Source of the DNA: Fusicatenibacter sp.
GTDB taxonomy: Bacteria; Bacillota; Clostridia; Lachnospirales; Lachnospiraceae
Length of the DNA: 64,000 nt
Direction: 5' to 3'
Assembly: GCA_022766945.1 (NCBI GenBank)
Contig: JALEOU010000044.1
Location: 1 to 64,000, forward strand
A program made the translations under genes and the position numbers. Numbering within the stretch: the first letter of the stretch is position 1; each line of letters starts with the position of its first letter. Positions 8,775 through 18,432 of the stretch are shown piece by piece. The notes beneath the pieces are model-generated. The model had not been told where the DNA came from and made no database searches. It saw only the letters and a program-made list of their open reading frames with translations.

Positions 8775-9859
8775 GTCCGTTCACCTCCAAACCCATAGGA
8801 ACGCCGTACCATAAGATAAATAAAGCATGGGGCTCCGATCAGGGAAATCAAAACGCCGATCGGCAATTCTGAATTCTTCAGGATGATGCGGCAGAGTACA
8901 TCCGCCCAAATGAGAAAAATGGATCCGACCAGCGCTGAAATTGGAATCAGCAGTTTATGATCCGTTCCAAAGATCATGCGGACTGCGTGAGGAACGACCA
9001 GACCTACAAATCCGATTACTCCGGCTGCATATACTGCGAATCCAACCATCAGTGAAGACAGGATCATGTATTTTCCCCGGACTTTATGAAGATCTGTTCC
9101 CAACGTGACAGATGTTTCATCCCCAAGAAGCATCAGGTTCAGATTGCGGAACTGCGTCCAGAAAATGGCTGTTCCCAGAATCATGATCGGCAGAATCACT
9201 CTGACATTCTCCCACTTGGCACTTGCCAAACTCCCCATAGTCCAGAACATAATTTCCGATGTTGCATTTTTATCATTCGCCAGATAGATCGCAAAGTTCG
9301 AAAACGCAGAACATACCGCGCTTACCGCCATTCCGGCGAGAATCAGCCTTCCGGCATTTGATGTTCCACCTATCTTCGACAAAAACAAAACAGCAAAAGA
9401 GGTGGCAACAGCACCCAGAAAAGCCATAATTCCCACAGAATTGGATCCCAAAAAAGTTCCAAAACCAAACAGAATTGCCAGTGTTGCTCCAAGCGAGGCA
9501 CCGGAGGAGATTCCAAGCACATAAGGATCCGCCAGCGGGTTTTTTACAACAGCCTGCATAATGACGCCGCACACAGAGAGTCCCATTCCTACCGCCACAG
9601 CGAGAAGGACTCTTGGGAACCGAATCAGCCAGACAACATCATGTACGGCACCGGAGGCATACGAGGAAAAACGCTCATCGCGAAATATTTCCCACGCAAT
9701 CACACTGTATACTTCCTTTACCGAGATTTCCGCATTTCCGAACGTAATTGCTGCAAGAACAGAAATAATCAGCAGAGACAGCAATATCACCAGCGCAGAG
9801 ATAAATGCCGGTATCGGCACTGTTTTTTTCTTCCCTTTTCTTCTAACAGTCAACTTCAC
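8771..9859 (-). CDS. btuC: ABC importer permease, corrinoid/FecCD type
   Basis: A 362-aa polytopic membrane protein of the FecCD/BtuC family with about ten hydrophobic helices. Typical signatures are RFPRVLLAVAVGMGLSVCG, NPLADPYVLGISSGA and GVIGFVGLVVPHAVR. A GTG start with AGAGG upstream is inferred. It forms the transmembrane channel with the downstream ATPase (4-base overlap) and receives substrate from the lipoprotein encoded upstream. The corrinoid assignment comes from the riboswitch and the neighbourhood. Confidence 0.88.
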   Translation of the reverse strand: MKLTVRRKGKKKTVPIPAFISALVILLSLLIISVLAAITFGNAEISVKEVYSVIAWEIFRDERFSSYASGAVHDVVWLIRFPRVLLAVAVGMGLSVCGVIMQAVVKNPLADPYVLGISSGASLGATLAILFGFGTFLGSNSVGIMAFLGAVATSFAVLFLSKIGGTSNAGRLILAGMAVSAVCSAFSNFAIYLANDKNATSEIMFWTMGSLASAKWENVRVILPIMILGTAIFWTQFRNLNLMLLGDETSVTLGTDLHKVRGKYMILSSLMVGFAVYAAGVIGFVGLVVPHAVRMIFGTDHKLLIPISALVGSIFLIWADVLCRIILKNSELPIGVLISLIGAPCFIYLMVRRSYGFGGERT

Positions 9860-9885
9860 GTTCTTACCTCTTCATGTGTCAGAAT

Positions 9886-11049
9886 TTAAAGATCCAGATC
9901 CGGATACAGTCCCTTTGCAAACGTAACAATACCGTCTTTCGTGCGGGTCGCACTTGCATACATTTCACTTAGCATAATCGGAACAACTCTCTGATTCTGT
10001 ACTGAACTAAGGCTTGCAAATGCTTCCTCTTCCAAAAACACGTTCAGTTTCTCTTCTCTTATCTGTTCCGGATCGTCCCCGCTGTATGGCATATAAACTA
10101 CAAAAATCACATCCGGATTCGCAGAGATGATATCTTCTTTTCCCACATTCGAAACATCCGGCAGAAGCAGTTCTCCTCCAAGCTTTGTCACCATATCACC
10201 GCCAAGAGAATTTGCCCCATAATTTGTAAAGCTATCCTTACCCGACTCCAGGATCAGAACACTTGGCCTTTCTTCCAGTCCTTCCGTTTTCGTAACGACT
10301 TCTTCAACCGTATCTTTCATATCATTGACAATTTGTTCAGCCTTCTCCTGAACATCAAAGATCACTCCAATGTTCAGAATATCCGTATATTCATTCTCCA
10401 GTGTTTTCGCATAAGCAGTTCCGCCGCTTGGATGTGTGTTCGAATTCATATATGTATTCACACCTTTGTCAACCCAGCCTTTCGCCTCACCCAGTGTCTT
10501 TTCGCCAAACAGAGATCCCCAGGAAAAAATCATGTCCGGTTCCAGCATCGTTATTGTTTCAAGTGACGGTGTAAACTCATCCAGATAGTTTGTTTTGGAA
10601 AATGCCTCTTTTTGATCATCCGGCACTTCATTATCAAGACCTGCCGTCGCAATCAGGTGATCAGAAAGGCCAAGAGACAGCATCGTCTCAATACATCCCT
10701 GATAAACCGCAACAACTCTTTCCGGAGCTTTCTCATAGGTTGTTTCCATGGCCTGTCCTTCCGAATTATAGGTGGTGATTGTCACCGGATACTCTGTTTT
10801 CTTTGCTGCTGCTTCCTCTTCCTGAGAATCTTCTTCGATGCTTTCATCTGAAATATCTTCAGAAACCGATTCTGTCTGTTGTGTATCCCCACTCCCTGAG
10901 AGTTGATTTTCCTCGCGGATCGCAGATGCATCTTTTCGCTGTGAATCACCGCTGCTGTTTTGATTGGATCCACAGGCTGCCAGTCCAAGGAGCAAGGATG
11001 CTGATATCACTGCTGATATCACCTTTTTTGTCATTTGTTTTGTTCTCAT
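9886..11049 (-). CDS. btuF: ABC importer substrate-binding lipoprotein, corrinoid type
   Basis: A 387-aa lipoprotein: signal peptide with lipobox LGLAAC (Cys near 26), an acidic Ser/Gln/Glu-rich linker to about residue 85, then a class III (TroA/BtuF-like) binding fold. Features of the fold are APERVVAVYQGCIETMLSLGL, LEPDMIFSWGS and NPDVIFVVYMPY. The long linker tethers the binding domain to the membrane. AAAGGAG precedes the ATG. It is the first gene of the riboswitch-controlled importer operon. A siderophore or heme ligand cannot be excluded from the protein alone. Confidence 0.87.
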   Translation of the reverse strand: MRTKQMTKKVISAVISASLLLGLAACGSNQNSSGDSQRKDASAIREENQLSGSGDTQQTESVSEDISDESIEEDSQEEEAAAKKTEYPVTITTYNSEGQAMETTYEKAPERVVAVYQGCIETMLSLGLSDHLIATAGLDNEVPDDQKEAFSKTNYLDEFTPSLETITMLEPDMIFSWGSLFGEKTLGEAKGWVDKGVNTYMNSNTHPSGGTAYAKTLENEYTDILNIGVIFDVQEKAEQIVNDMKDTVEEVVTKTEGLEERPSVLILESGKDSFTNYGANSLGGDMVTKLGGELLLPDVSNVGKEDIISANPDVIFVVYMPYSGDDPEQIREEKLNVFLEEEAFASLSSVQNQRVVPIMLSEMYASATRTKDGIVTFAKGLYPDLDL

Positions 11050-11092
11050 GTTTTCTCCTTTCTTTCACTGACAATGGAGAAACTCAGGCATT

Positions 11093-11122
11093 AAAAAAGT
11101 ACCTACCCCAAAAAGCAGATAC
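11093..11122 (-). terminator. Riboswitch expression-platform terminator
   Basis: On the minus strand GTATCTGC and GTAGGTAC pair over 8 bp (with G-U pairs; 11115-11122 with 11099-11106), followed by six Ts (11093-11098). It sits between the cobalamin aptamer and btuF, where ligand-dependent termination is expected. Confidence 0.75.
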
Positions 11123-11189
11123 CAAAACATACAGCTGCAGCTATTCAAACTTTGCACTGTATTTTCGGATGTCCCTTTACTCGGAAGTT

Positions 11190-11395
11190 TCATCTCGCCT
11201 AAACAAAGCAGGTTTCCTGACTTCAGTATCATCATCCATTTACTGCCTTCTCACAGGTTTCTCCCGCAATGGCTGCTTTTCTGTAAATGGACTACTCTGT
11301 TACAGTGACCGGATCGCTCAGGATTTTCACCTGATTCCCTCTTTCCCGTCCTTTTCACATACCTGCACGGACGGACACTTTGTCTGTTATTCCAT
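11190..11395 (-). promoter_or_regulatory. Cobalamin riboswitch
   Basis: The minus strand carries the conserved blocks in order: GGGAATCAGGTGAAAATCC (about 11320-11340), CCGGTCACTG (a variant of GCCACTG, about 11303-11312), and the B12-box partner AGTCAGGAAACCTGC (11208-11222). It precedes the importer operon and a terminator, so B12 binding should switch the importer off. Confidence 0.9.
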
Positions 11396-11593
11396 TATCA
11401 TTTCTGATAGATAATTTATTCTATTCAAGAGTAACACAGTTATTTTTTTTTTTCAATCTTTTTTGATATCCAAACCTGTTTTCGCGGAAAATTTCAGTTC
11501 TTTTTTTACTGGCGATTGACTTTTTCGTCGCCAAATGATAGTCTTTTTGTGCGGATTTGTTGCGGAGAATTTTACACTAGGAGGAAATCTTAC

Positions 11594-12388
11594 ATGATGT
11601 CTGAATCGAACGAACACCCAGATAAAAAGGCTCTTCTCGTTGTGAGCTTTGGAACCGGTTTCCCGCTTACCCGTGAAAAGACTATCGACCGGATCGAGGA
11701 ATCTCTTTCCATGTCTTTTCCGGATCGTACACTGTACAGAGCATGGACCAGCGGCATGATCATCCGAAAACTGCAGAAAAAGGACATATTTGTCATGAAT
11801 GTGCGAGAAGCGATGGAAGCGATGATTCATGATGGAATTACCGATGTGATTGTACAGCCTACGCACGTAATAAATGGTATCGAAAATGATCGTATGAAAG
11901 AGGATATTCTGTCATACGCTGACTCCTTTGCCTCTGTCTCGATTGGCGTGCCTTTACTTACATCCACACAGGATAACGAGGAAGCAATCAGGGCTGTGAT
12001 GAATGAGTGGCAGATTCCGGAAGAAGAGGCACTTGTTTTTATGGGGCACGGGACAACCCATTATGCAAATTCAATCTATGCAGCACTGGATTATACGTTT
12101 AAGGATCTGGGATATAAAAATGTATTTATCGGTACAGTGGAAGCTTATCCCTCTTTCCAAAATCTTCTGCGTCAGATCCAAAACTATTCGCCTGGAAAAA
12201 TACACCTGGCTCCCTTTATGATCGTAGCCGGAGATCATGCCATCAACGATATGTCCGGGGATAATCCTGATTCCTGGAAGTCACTTTTTGAAGAGGCTGG
12301 TTTTTCAGTTGAATGCTATTTGAAAGGTCTTGGTGAATACGAAGGCATCCGTACTCTTTTTGTGCGTCACGCGAAAGAAGCGGTTTGA
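11594..12388 (+). CDS. cbiK: Anaerobic cobaltochelatase CbiK
   Basis: A 264-aa class II chelatase that inserts Co2+ into sirohydrochlorin (or precorrin-2) early in anaerobic B12 synthesis. The N-terminus ALLVVSFGTGFPLTREKTI is typical. Two metal-site histidines are present: His152 in FMGHGTTHY and His215 in VAGDHAINDM, spaced as in enterobacterial CbiK. The start is set by CTAGGAGGAAATC; an apparent 26-residue extension upstream lacks a ribosome site. It is the only cobalamin gene on the plus strand and diverges from the riboswitch-controlled importer. Confidence 0.93.
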   Translation: MMSESNEHPDKKALLVVSFGTGFPLTREKTIDRIEESLSMSFPDRTLYRAWTSGMIIRKLQKKDIFVMNVREAMEAMIHDGITDVIVQPTHVINGIENDRMKEDILSYADSFASVSIGVPLLTSTQDNEEAIRAVMNEWQIPEEEALVFMGHGTTHYANSIYAALDYTFKDLGYKNVFIGTVEAYPSFQNLLRQIQNYSPGKIHLAPFMIVAGDHAINDMSGDNPDSWKSLFEEAGFSVECYLKGLGEYEGIRTLFVRHAKEAV

Positions 12389-12404
12389 AAGCGGTTTGAT
12401 ATTT

Positions 12405-12444
12405 TACGATGTCGGAGGAACTATTTCGTTCATCCGACATCGTA
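12405..12444. repeat. Perfect 12-bp inverted repeat after cbiK
   Basis: TACGATGTCGGA / TCCGACATCGTA with a 16-base loop, between the convergent cbiK and aspA. There is no T-run on either side, so it may act as an mRNA 3' end rather than a classical terminator. A short direct repeat (GCGGTTTGA twice) covers the cbiK stop codon just before it. Confidence 0.6.
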
Positions 12445-12594
12445 GATGATACTCATCTCATCCGTTATACGGAATCCGATCTCTGGTCCGATAGCACCAA
12501 GTCCAAGTACTGCGGTGCCATCTGTGACAACTGTTATCAGATTTCTCTTCGCCGTGCAGATATAGGATTTCTTTTTAAAAGCAAATCCTTCCCT
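12430..12594 (-). pseudogene. Relic of a malic enzyme
   Basis: In a frame different from aspA, the minus strand encodes ICTAKRNLITVVTDGTAVLG continuing into LGAIGPEIG before a stop at 12430-12432. VVTDGTAVLGLGxIGPE is the hallmark of the N-terminal domain of NAD(P) malic enzymes. Nothing else of that protein is present; the downstream residues do not resemble malic enzyme. The fragment overlaps the last ~55 bases of aspA. I read it as a leftover of a deletion that removed most of a malic-enzyme gene. Confidence 0.5.
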
Positions 12595-14000
12595 GAGATT
12601 CCCGGTTCTGTCATCTGTACAGGATTCAGTATCTTCTCAAGGTCTTCCTCTGACAAAAGTTTTTCCTCGAGTATCAATGTACGCACAGACTCACCTGTCT
12701 TCATCGCTTTTTTTGCAATCTCTGCGGCTTTCTGGTAGCCCACATGAGGACAGATAGCTGTAATGATTCCAACACTGTTTTCCACCAGATATCTGCATCT
12801 TGTCTCATTTGCTGTAATACCGGTGACACAATTGTCTACAAAAGTCTGCACTGCATATGCAAGAGTATCAATGGATTGGAACATACAATAAAATATAATC
12901 GGCTCAAAAGCGTTTAGTTCCAGCTGTCCGGCTTCTGCTGCCATAGTTATAGTTACATCATTTCCAATAATATTAAAGGCAACTTGATTCACAACTTCCG
13001 GAATAACCGGATTGACCTTGCCTGGCATGATGGATGAACCGTTCTGCTTGGCCGGAAGATTGATCTCAGCAAAACCGGCTCTCGGGCCTGATGACATTAG
13101 CCTTAGATCATTTGAAATCTTTGAGAGGGTAACAGCACATGCTTTGATCGCTCCAGACACTGCAACAAACGGATCTAAATTCTGTGTGGCATCAATCAGA
13201 TCAAATGCCTGAACAAATTCCATACCGCTGATCTCTACCAGGTTCGGCACAATTCTTCTCAAATAGGTTTCATCCGCATTGATACCGGTTCCAACAGCTG
13301 TTCCGCCCATATTCAACGTACACATCTCGTCCATAGCTTTATCCATACGGTTAATATCACGCATAACCGCTACCGAATAAGCATGAAATTCCTGTCCCAA
13401 ACGAATTGGCACCGCATCCTGCATCTGAGTTCTGCCCATTTTTATGACTGAATCAAATTCCACAGCTTTTTCAGACAGAGCTGCATGGAGCCGAAGCAGC
13501 TCTTTTTTCAGATTTTTCAAAAGACGCAGAGATGTCATCTTTCCGGCTGTAGGAATGACGTCATTGGTGGATTGACCACAGTTTACGTGATCATTGGGAT
13601 TGATAATGGAATAGTCTCCTTTTTTACCTCCGAGAAGTTCTATAGCACGGTTAGCAATTACTTCATTGGCATTCATATTCAGTGAAGTTCCTGCGCCGCC
13701 CTGAATAGGATCTACAATAAAATCCTCATGGAATTTCCCCGCAAGAATCTCATCACAGGCCTGTACAATAGCGGTTGCTCTTTTTTTATCCAACAATCCC
13801 ACTTCACAGTTTGTAATCGCTGCTGCTTTTTTTATATAGGCAAGACTATTGATGATCTCAGGATGCATATTTAAGCCGGTAATATGGAAATTCTCGGCTG
13901 CCCGCATCGTTTGTACACCGTAATACACGTCCCCAGGAACATCTTTGATACCGATGGAATCCTGCTCCACACGATAATCTATTTTTTGACTTCTTTCCAT
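12537..14000 (-). CDS. aspA: Aspartate ammonia-lyase
   Basis: A 487-aa member of the aspartase/fumarase superfamily, catalysing L-aspartate = fumarate + NH3. Signatures are GGAGTSLNMNANEV, GRTQMQDAVPI and the GSSIMPGKVNP loop with the catalytic serine. MQDAVPIRLGQEF and NxPARQ-type details favour aspartase over fumarase. I use the ATG at 14000 (GGAGG nine bases ahead) rather than the GTG one codon earlier. The last ~20 residues (SGKDLLLKRNPISARRREI) run into the malic-enzyme relic and may have been altered by that rearrangement. A divergent LysR regulator probably controls it. Confidence 0.88.
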   Translation of the reverse strand: MERSQKIDYRVEQDSIGIKDVPGDVYYGVQTMRAAENFHITGLNMHPEIINSLAYIKKAAAITNCEVGLLDKKRATAIVQACDEILAGKFHEDFIVDPIQGGAGTSLNMNANEVIANRAIELLGGKKGDYSIINPNDHVNCGQSTNDVIPTAGKMTSLRLLKNLKKELLRLHAALSEKAVEFDSVIKMGRTQMQDAVPIRLGQEFHAYSVAVMRDINRMDKAMDEMCTLNMGGTAVGTGINADETYLRRIVPNLVEISGMEFVQAFDLIDATQNLDPFVAVSGAIKACAVTLSKISNDLRLMSSGPRAGFAEINLPAKQNGSSIMPGKVNPVIPEVVNQVAFNIIGNDVTITMAAEAGQLELNAFEPIIFYCMFQSIDTLAYAVQTFVDNCVTGITANETRCRYLVENSVGIITAICPHVGYQKAAEIAKKAMKTGESVRTLILEEKLLSEEDLEKILNPVQMTEPGISGKDLLLKRNPISARRREI

Positions 14001-14062
14001 CACTTAAATCCTCCATTTTTTATTCTTACCCAAAGGTATGTTTGTATCTGGTTGTTGACTTT

Positions 14063-14111
14063 ATTATAGAGAATCACTAAACTATAAGCAAATACATATA
14101 ACAATATAGTT
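14063..14111. promoter_or_regulatory. aspA promoter with overlapping inverted-repeat operator
   Basis: On the minus strand TTGCTT (complement 14086-14091), a 17-bp spacer and TATAAT (complement 14063-14068) form the aspA promoter. An inverted repeat AACTATA / TATAGTT (14080-14086 with 14105-14111) covers its -35 region, as expected for the binding site of the divergent LysR protein. Confidence 0.55.
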
Positions 14112-14146
14112 ATTATAGCTTCATAATTATAATTAAGGAGTCTACT

Positions 14147-15085
14147 ATGTTTCAAGGAATGGAATATGTATACGAAGTTTATCGTGAAAAGAGCTTTTCT
14201 AAAGCCGCAAGAAATCTTTTTATCTCGCAGCCATCATTAAGCGCAAATATCAGACGTATTGAAAAACGAATTGGTTATCCGATCTTTGACCGCAACACGA
14301 AACCTTTGGGATTGACAGAATGCGGAGTGGAATATATCAAATCCATTGAACGAATCTTGGCAGTTGAAAACGATTTCACTGAGTTTATCAATGATTGGGG
14401 AAATTTAAAAAAAGGCAGTCTGATCCTAGGCGGCAGCAGTCTTTTTTCTTCTTTCGTATTGCCGTCTCTTATGGGACAATTTGCTGCCCAATACCCAAAA
14501 ATTCAGCTTACATTGATTGAAGAAAACACGTCCAAGCTCCAGGAAATGCTTCTTTGCGGCAGATTGGATCTGGTTCTTGACAACAGCATTCCGGACAGGC
14601 ACATCTTTGATTATTGTACCTATGGTGAAGAGCATCTGGTACTTGCGGTGCCTGCCAGTTTTCCTATCAATCAAAAACTCATGGAATATCAGGTATCAGT
14701 AGATGAAATACGCAGTCATAATTATCTTGACAGTTCCATAAAGCATGTTCCATTAAATCTTTTCCGTGAAGAATCCTTTGTTTTGCTCAAACAGGAAAAC
14801 GATACCGGAAAGCGTGCGATCGAGCTTTGCCATCAGAATGGTTTTCACCCGAAGGTCGTATTTGAACTTGATCAACAGCTCACATCCTACAATGTTACCT
14901 GTTCCGGAATGGGAATCTCATTTATCAGTGACACGCTCATCAGCCGCGTAACGGCTAATCTTGATGTAGTTTACTATAAACTTGACGAAAAAATCGGAAC
15001 CAGAAAGCTTTTCTTCTATTGGAAGGCAGGCAGGTATGTCAGCAGGGCCATGGATGAATTTTTACATATTGTAAACAAACAATAA
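14147..15085 (+). CDS. LysR-family transcriptional regulator
   Basis: A 312-aa LysR regulator. The N-terminal winged helix has SFSKAARNLFISQPSLSANIRRIEKRIG and LFxR-type ends (FDRNTKPLGLTECG). The C-terminal substrate-binding domain starts near residue 90. AAGGAG lies before the ATG. It is transcribed divergently from aspA with 146 bases between them, so aspartate or fumarate metabolism is the likely target. The effector is unknown. Confidence 0.88.
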   Translation: MFQGMEYVYEVYREKSFSKAARNLFISQPSLSANIRRIEKRIGYPIFDRNTKPLGLTECGVEYIKSIERILAVENDFTEFINDWGNLKKGSLILGGSSLFSSFVLPSLMGQFAAQYPKIQLTLIEENTSKLQEMLLCGRLDLVLDNSIPDRHIFDYCTYGEEHLVLAVPASFPINQKLMEYQVSVDEIRSHNYLDSSIKHVPLNLFREESFVLLKQENDTGKRAIELCHQNGFHPKVVFELDQQLTSYNVTCSGMGISFISDTLISRVTANLDVVYYKLDEKIGTRKLFFYWKAGRYVSRAMDEFLHIVNKQ

Positions 15086-15113
15086 AAAAGAGCTGTTTTT
15101 GAGCAGCTCTTTT
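15086..15113. terminator. Bidirectional terminator, lysR and cbi operon
   Basis: AAAAGAGCTG / CAGCTCTTTT hairpin with A/T tracts on both sides, between the convergent lysR and cbiC ends. Confidence 0.85.
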
Positions 15114-15122
15114 GTACCACTA

Positions 15123-15767
15123 TTAATAACCGCGATCCTGATCGAGAATGTAAAGAAGTGCGTTGCATATGCATGCTGCAATATTGCTTCCTCCTTTTCT
15201 GCCTCTGGCAACAATATATGGAACATCCGTTTCCATAATCAGCTCTTTCGACTGTACTACATTGACAAATCCAACCGGTACACCGATAATCAAAGCCGGA
15301 CGGATTTTTCCCTCCTCAATCAGCTCATACAGACGAACCAGCGCCGTCGGCGCATTCCCCACCGCTATAATCACTTCACGATCCAGCCCGACTGCTTTCT
15401 CCATACAGGCTGCTGCCCTGGTAGTACCGCTTTTTCTCGCCTTTTCTGCAACATCCTCATCGGACATAAAGCAATATACTTCTCCGCCATGGCGTGCCAG
15501 CACTTTCTTGTTAATTCCGGACCGCGCCATCTGCGTATCAGTCACTATGCAGGCACCTTTTCGTATTGCGCACAGTGCCTTTTCCACAGCCCCTTCCGAA
15601 AAACATAGCTGATCTGCGTAGTCAAAATCAGCACTGGTATGGATACAGCGTTTGATAATCAGTTCCTGATCTTCCGGAAACCTTCGTCCTTTGAGTTCCT
15701 CCGTAATGATCTCAAAACTCCTCTTTTCAATCTCGTGAGGACTTACATTTTCCAGCTGTACTTTCAT
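15123..15767 (-). CDS. cbiC: Cobalt-precorrin-8 methylmutase
   Basis: A 214-aa CbiC/CobH protein that moves the C-11 methyl group to C-12, giving cobyrinate. The catalytic histidine is His43 in RCIHTSADFDY. ATDTQM-type and GVPVGFVNV motifs are present. The ATG at 15767 fits the GGAG site; a GTG three codons upstream overlaps the cbiP stop. It is the last gene of the long hem-cbi operon. Confidence 0.95.
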   Translation of the reverse strand: MKVQLENVSPHEIEKRSFEIITEELKGRRFPEDQELIIKRCIHTSADFDYADQLCFSEGAVEKALCAIRKGACIVTDTQMARSGINKKVLARHGGEVYCFMSDEDVAEKARKSGTTRAAACMEKAVGLDREVIIAVGNAPTALVRLYELIEEGKIRPALIIGVPVGFVNVVQSKELIMETDVPYIVARGRKGGSNIAACICNALLYILDQDRGY

Positions 15768-15772
15768 TGATG

Positions 15773-17302
15773 TCACGCTCCTTTTTCAAGTATCTCATAT
15801 ATTTTTTTCATATCCAGATGTTCTCTTAATGCATCTGCCAGAATATCATACTGTTTTTCTTTGAAAGCCTGATAATCCATACTGTGAATTTCCTCCATAG
15901 CGATTCCCTTGGCTTTTGCAAGTGCTTCCACAACTTTTCCGGCAACTTCCTCCCGGTCAAAGATGCCGTGAACATAGGTGCCGTATACATTTCCGCTCTG
16001 CGCCCCGTCTGTTTTTTTCACATCAAATGCTGTTTCTTTTCTTTCAACAGTATCTGTCACAAGCTTTGTGAGTGACTGCAGAGAATCTGATAGAAGGCTC
16101 TCTCCCATGTGTATCTCATAGCCTTCAATAGCAGTGCCGTTCATTTCCTTTAGGATTCCCTCTCTTGGGCTAAAGATTCCTTCCACTCGTGTGCGCGTTT
16201 TCTGTTCCGCAAATACTGTGTCCATGGGAAGAAGTCCCATACCTTTGATGCTTCCACCCGCTTCGACTCCATGGGGATCGTTCAGTGTCTCACCAAGCAT
16301 CTGGTATCCGCCGCAGATTCCAAAAATCACCGTACCACTGGCAGCTGCTTTCAGAATCGCTGCTTCCAGACCATTCTGACGCATCCACAGCAGATCCTCC
16401 ATCGTATTTTTCGTCCCCGGCAAAAGGATCATATCCGGATTTTCGAGGTCCGATACCGTCTGTACATATCTTAGGGATACACCTTCAATGCTTTCAAACG
16501 GATTAAAATCTGTGAAATTGGATATACGCGGAACACGTATCACTGCAAGATCAATTACACCAATCTTCTCTTTTCTGTCAAATCTCTCGGTCAGACTGTC
16601 CTCGTCCTCCACTTCAATCTGCAGATATGGCGCAACACCAACTACGGGTATCTTTGTTTTCTCCTCAAGCATCGCAACACCAGGATCCAGAATCGTTTTA
16701 TCACCGCGAAATTTATTGATAATCAATCCCTTGATTCGATTTCGTTCTTCCGGTTCCAGAAGCTCTACCGTTCCATACAGCTGAGCAAAAACGCCTCCAC
16801 GGTCAATGTCCCCTACCAGCAGTACCGGTGCATCTGCCATTTTTGCCATGCCCATATTAACAATGTCATCTGCTTTCAGATTAATCTCCGCAGGGCTTCC
16901 TGCACCTTCAATGACGATAATATCATGGGTTTCTTCCAGAGTATGGTACGCTTTCATAATATCCGGAATCAGAGATTTCTTATGAGCAAAATACTCCCGT
17001 GCGCTCATATTCCCCAGAACTTCCCCGTTTACGATTACCTGCGAGCCTGTATCATTTGTCGGCTTTAACAGAATCGGGTTCATAAGTACAGAAGGTTCCA
17101 CACCGGCTGCTTCTGCCTGCATTACCTGAGCGCGCCCCATCTCCAGACCTTCACGGGTAATAAATGAATTCAGTGCCATATTCTGTGATTTAAAAGGAGC
17201 TACTGAAAAGCCGTCCTGATGGAAAATGCGGCACAGTCCCGCACAGATGAGGCTCTTTCCGGCATTCGACATAGTCCCCTGAATCATAATTGCTTTTGCC
17301 AT
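15773..17302 (-). CDS. cbiP: Cobyric acid synthase
   Basis: A 509-aa CbiP/CobQ glutamine-dependent amidotransferase that amidates side chains b, d, e and g of adenosylcobyrinate a,c-diamide. The N-terminal dethiobiotin-synthetase-like ATPase has [12 protein letters not shown]. The C-terminal type-1-like glutaminase has [10 protein letters not shown] (Cys nucleophile) and a conserved YVHGIFD. The start at 17302 is preceded by AAAGGAAG. A longer in-frame start at 17332 would overlap cobD and lacks a ribosome site. Confidence 0.95.
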   Translation of the reverse strand: MAKAIMIQGTMSNAGKSLICAGLCRIFHQDGFSVAPFKSQNMALNSFITREGLEMGRAQVMQAEAAGVEPSVLMNPILLKPTNDTGSQVIVNGEVLGNMSAREYFAHKKSLIPDIMKAYHTLEETHDIIVIEGAGSPAEINLKADDIVNMGMAKMADAPVLLVGDIDRGGVFAQLYGTVELLEPEERNRIKGLIINKFRGDKTILDPGVAMLEEKTKIPVVGVAPYLQIEVEDEDSLTERFDRKEKIGVIDLAVIRVPRISNFTDFNPFESIEGVSLRYVQTVSDLENPDMILLPGTKNTMEDLLWMRQNGLEAAILKAAASGTVIFGICGGYQMLGETLNDPHGVEAGGSIKGMGLLPMDTVFAEQKTRTRVEGIFSPREGILKEMNGTAIEGYEIHMGESLLSDSLQSLTKLVTDTVERKETAFDVKKTDGAQSGNVYGTYVHGIFDREEVAGKVVEALAKAKGIAMEEIHSMDYQAFKEKQYDILADALREHLDMKKIYEILEKGA

Positions 17303-17319
17303 CCGTATTCTTCCTTTCT

Positions 17320-18369
17320 TCAATCGTACCATTGCATGATCTGCTGCATTGCCATCAGGAGAATTTCATTTTCCCGATGACGACGGATCGCAATCCGATA
17401 GTATCCTTCACAAAGCCCCGGATAATTGCTGCAGTCGCGAATCAAAATTTTTCCTTTTTTCAGCCGATCTGCAAGTCCTTTCGGACCGCGAAAGAACAAA
17501 AAGTTCGCACTGGAATCCCATACCGTCAGTCCAAGCTTTTCCAGTTCCCTTTTCATAAAAGGGCGTTCCTTTGCTATGACTTCCCTGGCTTTTTCTACAT
17601 AGGCATCTTCCAAAAGTGCCGCAGTTCCGGCCATCTGTGCCGGGATTGAGACGTTCCAGGATGGAAGCATCTGATACATCCTGCTGATCAACTGCTCATC
17701 TCCACAAAATCCGTATCCAAGCCGCAAGCCAGGCATCGCATAGGTCTTTGTGAAAGCTTTCAAAAGAAACATGCCAGGAAACTCTTCCAGATAGCCTTTC
17801 ATCGTTATTTTTTCCGGTTCCATGGTTAGATCTGCAAAACACTCATCCAGCATCAGAAAAATCTTCTTCTTCCTGCATTCCTCTGCAATCTGAAGCAGCA
17901 GCTCCCGCTCTGTCACAATACCAGTCGGATTATTCGGATTGCACAAAATCACAAGATCCAAATCCTCTGTCAAATTTGACAGAAAATCTTCCGTCAGAGA
18001 AAATCCCTGTTCCTCCGTTAGCGGTGCAAACCGGATGAAGCAGCCTGCAGAAGAAAGTGCACTCTCATATTCAGCAAAGGAAGGGGCACAAAGAAGCGCC
18101 TTTCTTGGTCTGAGCGCACGCACCAGCGCATAAATCAATTCCGCCGCGCCATTTCCGAAAATGATTTCTTCCTCTGGTATCTGTTCTTTTTGAGACACAG
18201 CTGAAAGCAGACGTCTGCAGCCGCTGTCCGGATACTCTTCGATTGACTGAACACTGTCGATCACTGCCTGTCTGACACAATCCGGCGCCCCTAAAGGATT
18301 CACATTTACAGAAAAGTCATAGTCGTATGTTTGGGAGTAAATATCTCCTCCATGAGGATTCCATCTCAT
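17320..18369 (-). CDS. cobD: Threonine-phosphate decarboxylase CobD
   Basis: A 349-aa PLP-dependent fold-type I enzyme that makes (R)-1-aminopropan-2-ol phosphate from L-threonine phosphate for the corrin side arm. MRWNPHGGD at the start, NPNNPTG near 145-150, and the PLP lysine Lys208 in [16 protein letters not shown] are visible. HisC is a close relative. The HGGD beginning and the position between cbiB and cbiP support CobD. Confidence 0.93.
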   Translation of the reverse strand: MRWNPHGGDIYSQTYDYDFSVNVNPLGAPDCVRQAVIDSVQSIEEYPDSGCRRLLSAVSQKEQIPEEEIIFGNGAAELIYALVRALRPRKALLCAPSFAEYESALSSAGCFIRFAPLTEEQGFSLTEDFLSNLTEDLDLVILCNPNNPTGIVTERELLLQIAEECRKKKIFLMLDECFADLTMEPEKITMKGYLEEFPGMFLLKAFTKTYAMPGLRLGYGFCGDEQLISRMYQMLPSWNVSIPAQMAGTAALLEDAYVEKAREVIAKERPFMKRELEKLGLTVWDSSANFLFFRGPKGLADRLKKGKILIRDCSNYPGLCEGYYRIAIRRHRENEILLMAMQQIMQWYD

Positions 18370-18432
18370 CACTTGTAATCCAGCTCTCCTATCCTATATA
18401 TTTCTTGCCGCAGCGTTCCAGGAAATCTGATT

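Noticed and set aside
11516-11593. N-terminal extension of cbiK
   Set aside because: No ribosome site; the conserved protein begins right after CTAGGAGGAAATC at 11594.
12537-14000. Class II fumarase as the identity of aspA
   Set aside because: Sequence details (MQDAVPIRLGQEF and surroundings) and length fit aspartase better, though the families are close.
17320-18369. HisC histidinol-phosphate aminotransferase
   Set aside because: Position inside the cbi operon and the MRWNPHGGD start indicate CobD.
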